NCBI GenBank assembly: GCA_963969345.1 | Contig: OZ017768.1 | Span: forward strand, 7,340,718-7,404,717 | Length of the DNA stretch: 64,000 nt | Source: Turbatrix aceti | Lineage: Eukaryota; Nematoda; Chromadorea; Rhabditida; Panagrolaimidae | Reading direction: 5' to 3' | In this document: positions 37,324 through 47,500 of the stretch, piece by piece | Position numbering within the stretch: the first letter of the stretch is position 1 | Layout: each line of letters opens with the position of its first letter | Made by a program: the position numbers and the translations under genes | Notes under the pieces: generated by a model | What the model was told of the DNA's origin: nothing | Database searches by the model: none | Seen by the model: the letters and a program-made list of their open reading frames with translations, nothing else

Positions 37324-39789
37324 ATGAAAAAAGTACAAAAAAGTTGCTGGAGCATACAAAGAATATTATTTCAAGACGGGTTTTGGATTCGTCTTTTTGG
37401 AGTCCTCGTGGCGGCTTCAGGTTGTTGTTTGGGTGCTCCGGATCCAAATCCAGGGCAGGACAACAATTCACTGTTCAACTTTGTAAAGTTGAGAAAAACC
37501 CATCCAATCGAGCTGACCATTGATTCTGGAACCATTCGGGGCGAATATTTGGTTAGCATCATTTTTTTAAATTTTGTTGAACCTGAAACACCTGTTTTAC
37601 CTGTTTTTTGTAGACAATCGGAGCAAACGACTTTGCCGCGTTCAAGGGCATCCCCTACGCTGCGCCCCCGGTCGGTTCGCTGAGATTCCAGATGCCCGAG
37701 CCTCCGGCGAAATGGCGGGGCGTCATGAATGCGACCCAGTATCCGCCAATGTGCGCTCAGCGCTCTCGCACGAAGGCCACCGATCCTGCACATCTCTACC
37801 GTATCCATATCAGCGAGGACTGCCTCTACCTCAACGTCTTCGCTCCCCCACAGTTCACCGATGAGCGATATCCGGTCGTCGTCTTCATCCATGGCGGCGG
37901 CTTTCAGTCCGGGTCTTCGGCGGATTATCCCCAAGAAGCTATCCTCAACAATTTTGTATCACGAAAAATTATTTTTATCTCAGTCAATTATCGACTCGGT
38001 CCTCTCGGATTTTTATCTACCGGAGACGAAGTGCTGCCTGGAAATTTTGGACTATGGGATCAGATTTTGGCTCTCAATTGGGTCAAAGTGGGTTTATTTT
38101 GGGGATTTTACCCCAAAAAAAAATTTTTTGGATTTTTAGAACAATGCTCACGTCTTCGGCGGAAACCCGGAAAACATCATGGTGGCTGGACAGGGCTCGG
38201 GCGCGGCTTCAGCGTCCATTCTGGCACTTTCCCCGCGCGCTGAAGGCCTGATTTCAAAAGTTTTGCTCATGTCTGGAACGGCAATCACGCCGGGAGTCGT
38301 CCGGTACACGGCAATCAACGCGACGTGGGCGCTCGACGATCGCCTGCACTGCCGGAGCTTCAACAGCACCGAGCTGTTGAACTGTTTCAAAAAAATGCTC
38401 AGAGACGAGATCCTCGACGCAGCGGTAGAAGCGACGACTGTGAAATCTGAGTACGAAAAATTCGTGCCAATAATCGACGGCCCCGGTGGGGTCATACCGG
38501 AGGCGCCAGAAGTGCTCGCGACCTACAGGCCGAAATTGCCGATCATGCTTGGCACTACGAGGGATGAGAGCTCGCTTAGGATTTGTTGGTTCAATTTTTT
38601 TATTGTTCAACTCAATTTGGATTTTTTCATTTTTTTTCAGTGATAACAAACGAAAAAAATCTCAATCTAAGCGCGGTGGATCGAATCCAGGCCGAAGAAC
38701 TCGTCGATGGTCTGACAAACGGTTTTTCCGAATTTATCAACCATCCGCTGATTTCTCAGGGATGCAAGCACGAGTATGTCTGGACTAAAAGTGACCCTGG
38801 CATTGACCAATCCGTGCTTTACGAATCTATTTTGAAGGTCTGTTTTTGTTATTCGACGCGGATGAAATTTTTGGGGATCGAAGAAAAATTGCCTCCGGAT
38901 TTTTAGATGTACTCACATTTCTGGTACGACGCCCCGGTAGCCCGTCTGGCCACGCACTACATCAAGCAAAAAGTGCCCGTGTTTCTTTACTCTTTTGATC
39001 ACGTCAGTGAAAACTTTGAAACTGATCGTGGGTTTTTTTGATCCAAAAAAAATATTTACAAAGCAAAAGAAAATTTTAGGAGCGTTCCACGGCTGCGACG
39101 AGATTTTTCTCTTCGAAATCGAACCCCGTTTTCTAATCACCCGCCGCGACCGTAATTGGCAACTTGACAAGCGGGTCACCGAGATTTTCGCTGAGATGAT
39201 CGTCAACTTCATGAGATATGAGTAAGATTTTCGTTTATGCAAATTAAATTTAAATGTTTTTTTCTAAACAAATTTTAAAAAAATTTAAAAAAATATAAAA
39301 ATAAATTTAAATGTAATTTTTTTTATTCATTTTTTTTTACATTTCAAATGTTAATTAAAAATTTTGTTTCAATTTTAAACAATTCAAAAAATTTTTAAAA
39401 TTGCAAAAAAAATGGAATTTTGAAAATAAAAAAATCGAATTTTCTTCAAAACTGCATTTTCCAGGGACCCCACCCCGGTCGGCTCCGGGCTCCAGTTCAA
39501 CTGGACTGCAATGGAAGCCGACGACCTCAACTACCTGTCCATCACCGACAGCCCGGAGATGGCGATCGGCTACCGCTGGGAAGGCCACGTCTTCTGGAAC
39601 TGGTACGCGAGACACCTCGATGCCGTCGACGTCGGCAACCTCGTTCGCATCACCGAGCTCGAGCGCTCCCTCGGCGACTACCAGCTGTCGACGTGGGTGC
39701 TGCTGACGATCGCGCTCTTCTTCTTCGCCATCCTCGTCGGCCTCGCGTGCTACTGTACCCGCAAGGAGAACGACGAAGACGAGCTTTGA
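37324..39789 (+). CDS. Membrane-anchored carboxylesterase-like protein, nucleophile Ser replaced by Gly
   Basis: Type B carboxylesterase/cholinesterase fold, 643 residues. Exons: 37324-37551, 37614-38087, 38140-38584, 38641-38837, 38907-39027, 39080-39221, 39465-39789. Seen in order: an N-terminal hydrophobic segment (IRLFGVLVAASGCCLG) as signal peptide, AFKGIPYAAPPVGSLRF, EDCLYLNVF, the oxyanion motif VFIHGGGFQSG, and VNYRLGPLGFLS. The nucleophile elbow reads GQGSGA where active enzymes have GESAGG or GESAGA, putting glycine at the catalytic serine position. An acidic residue in GTTRDES and a histidine in FHGCDEIFLF remain. One transmembrane helix near the C terminus (WVLLTIALFFFAILVGLACY) is followed by a short acidic tail. 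This fits a non-catalytic adhesion-type member such as a neuroligin relative. A trans-splice-like CTCTCTCCAG ends at 37310. Confidence 0.88.
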
Positions 39790-39956
39790 CTTTTTTAAAT
39801 AATAGAATTATAAAATTTCTGTAGACCCTTTGCATTCGAATTCCGTCCACCCGCATGTGTCCCAATTTTTTGTGTAAAATCTAAAGAAAAAAATGATACA
39901 TAACAATTACGATTGTTTTTTTTTTGTTTTTTTGTGGTTTATCAAATTCGTGAAAG

Positions 39957-42900
39957 TCAACACGATAACGCAAACATCCGACAAATGATGGGATCGTAGT
40001 GACAGATGCAGGATTGGAGGCCGAGGTGTTGCTCGATGACCGCTTGCAGCTTTTTGGAATCCATAAACCTCGGCAGTTCTGCAACTTGGAAATGTCAGGA
40101 ATTTTCGAAGGGAACAAAAAACAAAAATCACTAAAAGCCGGAAGCTGAGATGCTAAAGTGCATGTGCCAAAGAATTTTTTTTATCAAAACACACGAATAA
40201 AAAGGAGGGGGATTACTCACAAAAAAATATGTCTAGTACAGAAATGTCTTGTTTATTTCAAAGGAAATATGCCTTAAATCTAAAACACAAAATGTCTTGA
40301 AATAAAAAATATGACTTATCTCTGGGTACATATATGTCTTATTTGAGGTAAGAGGATAAATGTCTTATAAGACAAGAGATTTTTGTCACCTCCCCCCGCC
40401 GCCCGAGTGGGTGAAGGGTCGGACCGGTTTGATAGTTGTCACAGCGCGCGGCATCTAATGGTTAAGCATAGCACGCGCCGGCTGTCTGGACTATCCTTCT
40501 TTCCCTGGTCCCTCACTGCTTTTTCTTTGTTCAGCGCGCGTCGCACTCATGACGAGAGATTTTCCCGCTGCCCGAGCGCGCTGGTCGAATTAGTTGCAAA
40601 AAAAAGAATTTTGGGCCAAATTTGGAATTTTTTACTTTTTCAAATTAGATTTGTAATTAGAATAATATTTGAAGCATTTTGATGTGTTTTTTGGAATTGT
40701 GGGACAATTTTTGATCAAAATCGAGTAGGGTTCGGAAGAAAAAATCCACGGATCTTCGGAATGTCGATAGAAAGCTGAAAATTTCAGGGTAGACTAAAAA
40801 CAAAATTTCCTTTCGAACGACATACTCAGTTTTTTGATTGCGTGTCGATAAATGTCCGAAAAAACGGTTTTTTTCGGAAATTTGAAAAATTCGGAATTTT
40901 TTAGAACTTGGATCCAAAAATGAATATCACCAGTCGAAAGCGAAGTATCTTTTTTATCTCCTGTGAAATTTTCATAGACTTACCACATCCCTGGGGCATA
41001 CGGTAGCGATTCCCCCGAACCATACTTGTTCAAACGCCTGAGGCTATGAGGTAAGGCACTGCAGAACAAAGTGAGATAGAGCATCTTGTTAGAAATTTTT
41101 CGGCCTACAAAATCGTGTAACTCCTGAATTTTTATCTATTTTTTTGGTTCCGCAATTTTAATTCGCGCAACATACACTCATTTTTGGTACCAATTTTCCA
41201 AAAATTGAAATCGAAAAAGTGGGGTCTGGGGGAAAAATCGCCATTGACACAGTTTTGGAGCGTTGTAGCATGAATCTTTACCCTAGACGTAAAAAACCCT
41301 GTAGAATTCAAAAATTTTATTATTTTGTTTTTATAGGTTCGAGAAAGTTCCGAAAAATACTTTTTTTTCAAAAATTCGAACTTTTAGGAATTTTTCAGTC
41401 CAAATTGAAAAAAACTAATATCATCATCGAATTTAGAATTCATTTTTACTCCTATACTGAAATTTTCAACAATATTGCTTTCAAACTGAACGAATGCCGA
41501 TTTTTCCCCCAGACCCCACTTTTTCGATTTCAATTTTTGGAAAATTGGTACCAAAAATGAGTGTATGTTGCGCGAATTAAAATTGCGAGGCCAAAAAAAT
41601 AGATAGAAATTCAGGAGTTACACGATTTTGTAGGCCGAAAAATTTCTAACAAGATGCTCTACCTCACTTTGTTCTGCAGTGCCTTACCTCATAGCCTCAG
41701 GCGTTTGAACAAGTATGGTTCAGGAGAATCGCTACCGTATGCCCATGAGATAGGATAAGTGCCTGAAAATTTCACTGTAGATAAAAAAGATACCGCTCTT
41801 TCGATTGGTGATATTCACTTTTCGATCAAAGTTCTAAAAAGTTCCGAAATATTCAAATTTTTGAAAGAAAACGTTTTTTCAGTCATTTATCGATTCGATA
41901 TCAAAAAACTGGTTATTCCATTCGAAAGAAAATTTAGTTTTTAATCTATACTGAAATTTTCAGTTTTTTATCTACGTTTTAAAGACCTGTGGATTTTTTC
42001 TTCCGAACCCTACTCGATTTTGATCAAAAATTGTCCGATTTTTTCAAAACATGCACCAAAATCATTTTTCGAAACTTTTTCGAACGTTTAAAAATAAATA
42101 AATAAAATTTTTGAAGTATACAGGGTTTTCTACGTTTTATGGCAAAATTCATGCTAAAACGCCCCAGAAATCACCGATGTCAGTTTGGAGGACTCTCAAA
42201 GCGAATGTTGTCGCGATCGGCTTGAGCGATTGCTCGCCTCGCTGTTTTATTATTGTCTTGCTATTTTTTGTGACATGTGTTTTATAGCTGCTGTTTTTTG
42301 ATATATATTGTTTCGCTTTTGTTTCAGATTCTTCCGACAACCTTATCCAAGCCAATGCAACCGATCAGGAACTTCAATCGAGCAAAACCTCCGCGGAGGC
42401 CTCCATTGTCGACGTAAGTTCTTTGGAATTGTAAAAGTTTGGACGTTTTTTTCTTCTTTTTTTTTACCAATCAAGTTTCAACCTTTTCTTTAACTTTTTG
42501 TGCGATTGTTCGATGAGGTTCTGCGATTTATTAGGTAGGATTTCGATATTGCTAGCCGGATTGTCTAGAGGGGGATTCACTTTCGCAAAAAAAGATAAAA
42601 ATTGGTTGAAAGGCAGTTGGCTTAAAATTTTGAGACATCAAATTTTTTGGGTTCTATTTTTATTTTCACTAAAAGTTTCAGATGACGTGTAATCCTGCTT
42701 CCTTTCAAATTAACTGTAAGTTTGAAAGAAAAACTAGGATACCGGACTAACTTTTATGTTTTTTAGGTAAATCGACTTCAATGAATGAACTGTTTACATC
42801 TAGTTGCTGTCGCCTACTCGTTTGCTCATTGGGGTATGTTTTTTTAAATTTTTCCTAGTTTTTTTTGGTTGCGTTTACTATTTTTTTTTGAAAAACCACA

Positions 42901-44005
42901 ATTTTTGACTTGACTTTTTGGAGCAAATGTGCTTTGACTTCTTGTAAATTGGTAAATAGAATTTCCATGTCCAATGCTTGCGATGCCAGTTTTGGCTTCA
43001 CAGTTGCAAAAAAGGTAAAAAAAAATTGTTCAAAAGTAGGTTGTGAATAAATGTTTTTCAAGTTCGGACAAGTAAAAATTTCGAAAATCTGACTAATTCT
43101 CACATAGTTTCAGGTAAACCGGCTACATTGAGTGAGAAGACTTCGTCAAGACCTGGACGACGACAGGAAAATCATCTGCCGATAGCTCAAAACAACGCCA
43201 GAGCAACATCATGGACAACCGACCACTTCCCTGCGAAATCTTCATCATCTGATTGCTGTTGTTGTGTTTGGTAATTTTTTTGTTTGCCTACAAAATAAAA
43301 ACTTTCTAAAACGAATGTCGAGGGGTTGACGAAGCGGGAAGGGGCCGAAAATTCAGCGGATATCAAAACGTATTTGACGCACTTTGCCAAGCATTTTTTA
43401 AGACATTTATGTTTTGGATTCAGTACCTACAAACACTTGCATTTGATACCCCAAATGTCTTACACGAAGCCATAAGACATTTATGTTCGATGGCCTCTAA
43501 TAAGACATTTAAGTTCCAAATATAAACCATCAAAGACTCATATTCTGAACATATTTTTTTGTGAGTACGTGTTCTGTGCACACCGGCGCCACGTGCATTT
43601 TAAAATTAATTTTATAACTATAAAAAAAATTTTGTCATTGCGTTAAAAAAAAGTTAAAATTGAATTCACGCAATTACAAATTTTTGCAAAAAAATTTTCG
43701 AATGCAAAAAATATTTTATGCTTACCTTTTTTGAGCTGTTCGAGCATCTCCTGCCGTCGACTGAGCATCCATCGCTCGTACATTGTCTCGACGTGTTTCT
43801 GGATGTCTCGGGGATCGTCAACGACAAATCCACCCTCGCCAGAATTTGAGGCCCCCGACGAAGAAGACATAGCTTTGGTTCCCGTACCGCTGCCATGATG
43901 GCGGTCATCTGACGCAAAAGCCGGGATCATGGGCTTGAAGACGGATTCGACGGAGGCAAGGCACGCGGTAAGGCAGATGACGTGGGCGATGACCGGTATC
44001 GTCAT
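39957..44005 (-). CDS. Small secreted protein, two exons split by a transposon-bearing intron
   Basis: Exon 1 is 44005-43726 and exon 2 is 40078-39957. The junction AAA AAA G|GTAAG to TTGCAG|AA CTG keeps the frame and gives 133 residues. Residues 1-22 (IPVIAHVICLTACLASVESV) look like a signal peptide. A Ser/Gly-rich stretch follows, then a helical segment (HVETMYERWMLSRRQEMLEQ) running across the splice into LPRFMDSKKLQAVIEQHLG, and a Cys-bearing tail (SCICHYDPIICRMFALSC). Four cysteines in the tail suggest disulphides. The 3647-bp intron consists mostly of the element at 40216-43565. The gene converges on the esterase-like gene. The family is not recognised; the gene model is inferred from splice consensus and frame. 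Confidence 0.6.
40702..42036. repeat. 1.3 kb inverted repeat nested in the 3.35 kb element
   Basis: Arms 40702-41240 and 41498-42036 (539 bp each) pair with no net length difference around a 257-bp centre. Shared blocks include GATCAAAATCGAGTAGGGTT, AAGGCACTGCAGAACAAAGT and GGTACCAATTTTCC. Its own target duplication is not clear, so it may be a nested element or an internal part of the host transposon. Confidence 0.85.
42328..43274 (+). CDS. Possible multi-exon cysteine-rich reading frame inside the transposon
   Basis: Pieces bounded by good splice sites can be read: 42328-42413 (SSDNLIQANATDQELQSSKT...), a short piece starting after TTTCAG near 42680 and ending at GTAAGT near 42715, one after TTTTTTAG near 42768 ending with SSCCRLLVCSLG, one near 42960-43013, and a last exon at 43114-43274 ending SSSSDCCCCVW then TAA. 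Frames can be chained for several but not all junctions, and no start exon is certain. The Cys clusters near the end suggest a lipidated or metal-binding tail. This could be a transposon gene or captured host exons. Confidence 0.3.
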
Positions 44006-44087
44006 CCCCCAACGCGGTGTTCTGAGCGTTGACGGGGTGGGTGCTGGGATTGGGGTGCTAGCGGGCTAAAAATGAGAATGATGTGTA

Positions 44088-44347
44088 CTGTAAACAGACA
44101 GTCGCTACGAGACCGACGCGCAAAAAAATGTTCGTCGTGTGTACGTAGACAGAAAATCGCTGCGGGACCGGCGCGCAAAAAAACTACTCGCCATCCAAAA
44201 AATTTTTATCGTATACTGTAAACAGACAGCCGTTGCGAGACCGACACGCCAAAAAAATGCTAGACATTCCCAAAAAACTATCATCCCCAAAAAAGTAGTA
44301 TTGTGTACTGTAATCAGAAAATCGTTCCGAGACCAATAAAAAAAAAA
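44088..44347. repeat. Four imperfect direct repeats upstream of the secreted-protein gene
   Basis: Units begin near 44088, 44139, 44211 and 44303 with TGTACTGTAAACAGACAG-like sequence followed by CGCTACGAGACCGACGCG-like sequence. They lie between the start codon at 44005 and the Mutator-like element, so they are in the presumed promoter. Confidence 0.65.
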
Positions 44348-44512
44348 TAAATTTTTGCATTGCGTCACCCCAAAAAAAAAACAAAGTTGTGCATAAATGA
44401 CCTCTAGTCAGGCTGCAAAAAATAGAAAAATAGAACTGTCCTTTGTGCTGTCGTTCGTTTCTTTGGCAGTAGACGTCAAAAGTTCCGGTTGGGCCAAATA
44501 CGAAAGCCGGAA

Positions 44513-44521
44513 CCTTTGACC
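44513..44521. repeat. 9-bp target-site duplication, left copy
   Basis: CCTTTGACC here is repeated at 48749-48757, directly flanking the Mutator-like element. Confidence 0.85.
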
Positions 44522-47500
44522 GCTTTAGTGACACTACTCCTATTTTGACAACTCCTATTATGACAACTCCTATTTTGACAACTCCTATTTTGACAACTTT
44601 TCACAGTCTTTCCTATTTTGTCAACCAATTCCTATTTTAACAACTTTTTAAAAAAAGGGTGCATTAGGGGTTGTTGCGTGCGCTGAAGACAACTGTGTTG
44701 TTGCCTGAGGGCATGGATGACTTTATCACGAGATATTATCATTTTTAGTGATATTTTTTTTTGTAAAAAAACATTTTGTGTTTTATTTTTTGGAACAATT
44801 TTTTTGAACACAGTTAGTACTATTTGATTTTAGTTATGAATCAATTATTATTTAATTAGTCTGCTTTTGAGAGTCTTGCCTGTGCAAGTAAAAGAAATTG
44901 TTGAAAAGATTTTATTATGCCATTTTCAGTATTGTTTTCAAAAAAACAACAGCGATATTATAAATTAACAATCTGATAAACACAAAATAACGGCTTAAGG
45001 GCTGTTACATTATCAATGAAAAATGTTCAAATATTTAAAACGAAAAAATGGGTTTCCAGTGTACGTTGTGCTCGTTTTGTAGTGCAAGGGTAGGCAAATT
45101 TGAGTCTTGGGTAAAACATCGCATGTTTGGACCGTAAAGGCACAAACGAAGGCTGCGTTCATCAATTGTGTAAACCAGAATATTACACTTGAAGTGCTGA
45201 GCGAAGAAAAGGACGTCAAAATCGTTCATCCAAAATTCGCATTCACGTATCACATCGGCTTTGGACGCAGTTACGGCACGGTAGTTGGCAGGAGGTTTTT
45301 CTTGGCGATGTTCGTAGATATACAGACGCACTTTGTCGTGGAATTCTTGTGTTCCCGTAAGCAACAGAGAAAGACACCGGAAACCGCAGTGGCCGTCTCC
45401 ATCAACGTCAGAAACTTCAAAAGGACGCCCTACGTTCTTCTTTGAAGCGACCTTGTGAAGGGGAGAGTTGATAGCTTCCTTCCAGGGAATACTCATTTTC
45501 TTGCACACTTCTCTTCGCCATTTGAGGTTTGGAGGGTTATATTCAAATTTCCCCTGACCTTCGATAACAGGCACTAAAAATTTTTGTATCAATACGCCTG
45601 ACATTAAATATTAAAACTTACCAGAAATTGGCACAGGATATTCTCGTAGCTTTCGTTTTCGTCGTGACGGCGTTGGAGTGAGTATCACGGGTTCAGGTGT
45701 GGGGGTCCAACCGTGTGGCAACGGCGAAGGTTCAACAGATGACCATGAAGAAGGTTGCACGCGTTCAGGTGGGGGGGTCCAACCGTGTGGGAACGGCGAA
45801 GATTCAACGGATGACCATGAAGAGGGTTGCACGCGTTCAGGGGTCCGAGTCAAACCGTGTGGCAACGGCGACAATTCATTGGAAGTTCTCAAACCGTGAT
45901 CAACTGGAACAGTCTCGGAGAAGTCGATGCCAACAGATGTATCGAAAATACGATCAAAAGTTTTCTGGATTTTTCGATTGGTCGTCGTCTTCACGGAAGT
46001 GCAGGCCATGTCGTCGTCATCTTCACTGAATTCCACGTCAGAGCAGTTGCCGTCGGCGTCGTCCATAACGTCGTTATCATCGATAATGATTTTGTGAACG
46101 CACGTCATGTGCTTCTGCGTGTGCTTGATGCGTTCGATGTGAGCATTTGCCAGTGTAACAAACGCGTCGTCATCAAGCAGTTCGTAGTTGGCAACGACAT
46201 CTTTCTTGTATTTGGATTCCAAACGAGACAACTTCTGCTGGATACGACTGTATTTGACGTTCACCGGTTTCGTCGAGACATCAACTTCTTTGTCGTTAAG
46301 CTGCACTAGTCGACGATAAATCTGCTCGAACTCAGTAGCCAATGCGCAGATGAATGATTCGGTCGTGGGGTTAGTCGCAAAGAGTTTCTTGATTCGGTTA
46401 TGATATCCTTCAGCGAGATTGGTAGTTCGGATAATCAAATCAAAGAAGCTGTACTCTTTGGAAAACCATTGCTTGTTGAAGTATCGCAACAAAGCCTACA
46501 AAATTGTAATTGGTATTTTACATAAAACCAGTGCTAACAAAAAAACGTACCTTCAGCTGCTTCTCTGGCCAATTTCCAGTAAAAGTGGTCGGCTTACTTG
46601 GGATTTCGTTGAGAACCAGTTGTACGTAGCGTTTGCGATGTTCAAGGGGAAGAAAGAATGCTAACTCCAGATGATTCACCCACTTTGCAATTTTTGGTTC
46701 GTCCAAAAATTCGGTAAGCCTTAATGCCTGACACCGTCGTAGTACCGCTTGCCGAAAATGGAAGACGCATGCTTTGACAATGTCGGCAAAAATGATCTTC
46801 AGAGCCCCCATTTCGGCCTGCTCAAAGTCAGTGTTGATTTGTCTGGCGTTAAATCCATCAAGTCATCGGACGTCTACGGGCTGTCCTGTGCAACCGAGCG
46901 TACTGTGAACGTAACTCAAAGTTGGCAGGTAATTCTTTGGCAACTTCCATTCCCTGGGCCAAAGCTTCAGTGCATGCCTGAAATATATTGTACCCAAAAA
47001 TCCTTTTTTTTTCAATTGAACAAAAAAAATACCTCTGATCGTGCCGCTGCGGCAGTTTTTGTTCCAGCAAACACGTCAGCGCGCTTGCTTCTGTCGATCT
47101 GCTTGGCCAAATGGCGTTCCGTAAAAACCGGTTGGCACTTTGCATGGTGCAATGTTGAAAAAGAGAAGACATTTTTGGTATCCAAAGTTCCTCGAGCAAT
47201 GCACTTCTGCCCGTCCTGAGAGGATGCAGCCTTGCAGGATTCGCAACGGAAATACTTGGATCCGTTATTTTCGTTTTCATGATCAAACGTAAAAACACGA
47301 TCGTAATCCGGCAAGTGAATTTGACTCTTCTTCAGCTTGACGGAGATTATTTTTTTGAAATTTGTACTAAAATTGTAACGTGACACATAACATATTGATT
47401 TACAAATGCAAACTTACGTTGACGCTCCAAAGTTAAGTCCCTGCTGACGCTTGCCCAAGTATCGTGACAGGCCGCCTTTGTCGATCTTCCGTTTCCACAA

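Larger units (their letters stand above)
40216..43565. mobile_element. 3.35 kb DNA transposon with TA duplication and 17-bp terminal inverted repeats
   Basis: Both ends read CTCACAAAAAAATATGT inward and are flanked by TA (40214-40215, 43566-43567). Subterminal regions on both sides carry repeated motifs of the type AATGTCTTA / TAAGACATTT (about 40225-40380 and 43395-43550), a possible transposase-binding array. It contains the palindrome at 40702-42036 and plus-strand exon-like pieces at 42328-43274. I recognise no transposase. Confidence 0.7.

Noticed and set aside
40400..40600. Possible tRNA D-arm (TCTAATGGTTAAG) and promoter in the 3.35 kb element
   Set aside because: No T arm or acceptor stem at the right spacing was found.
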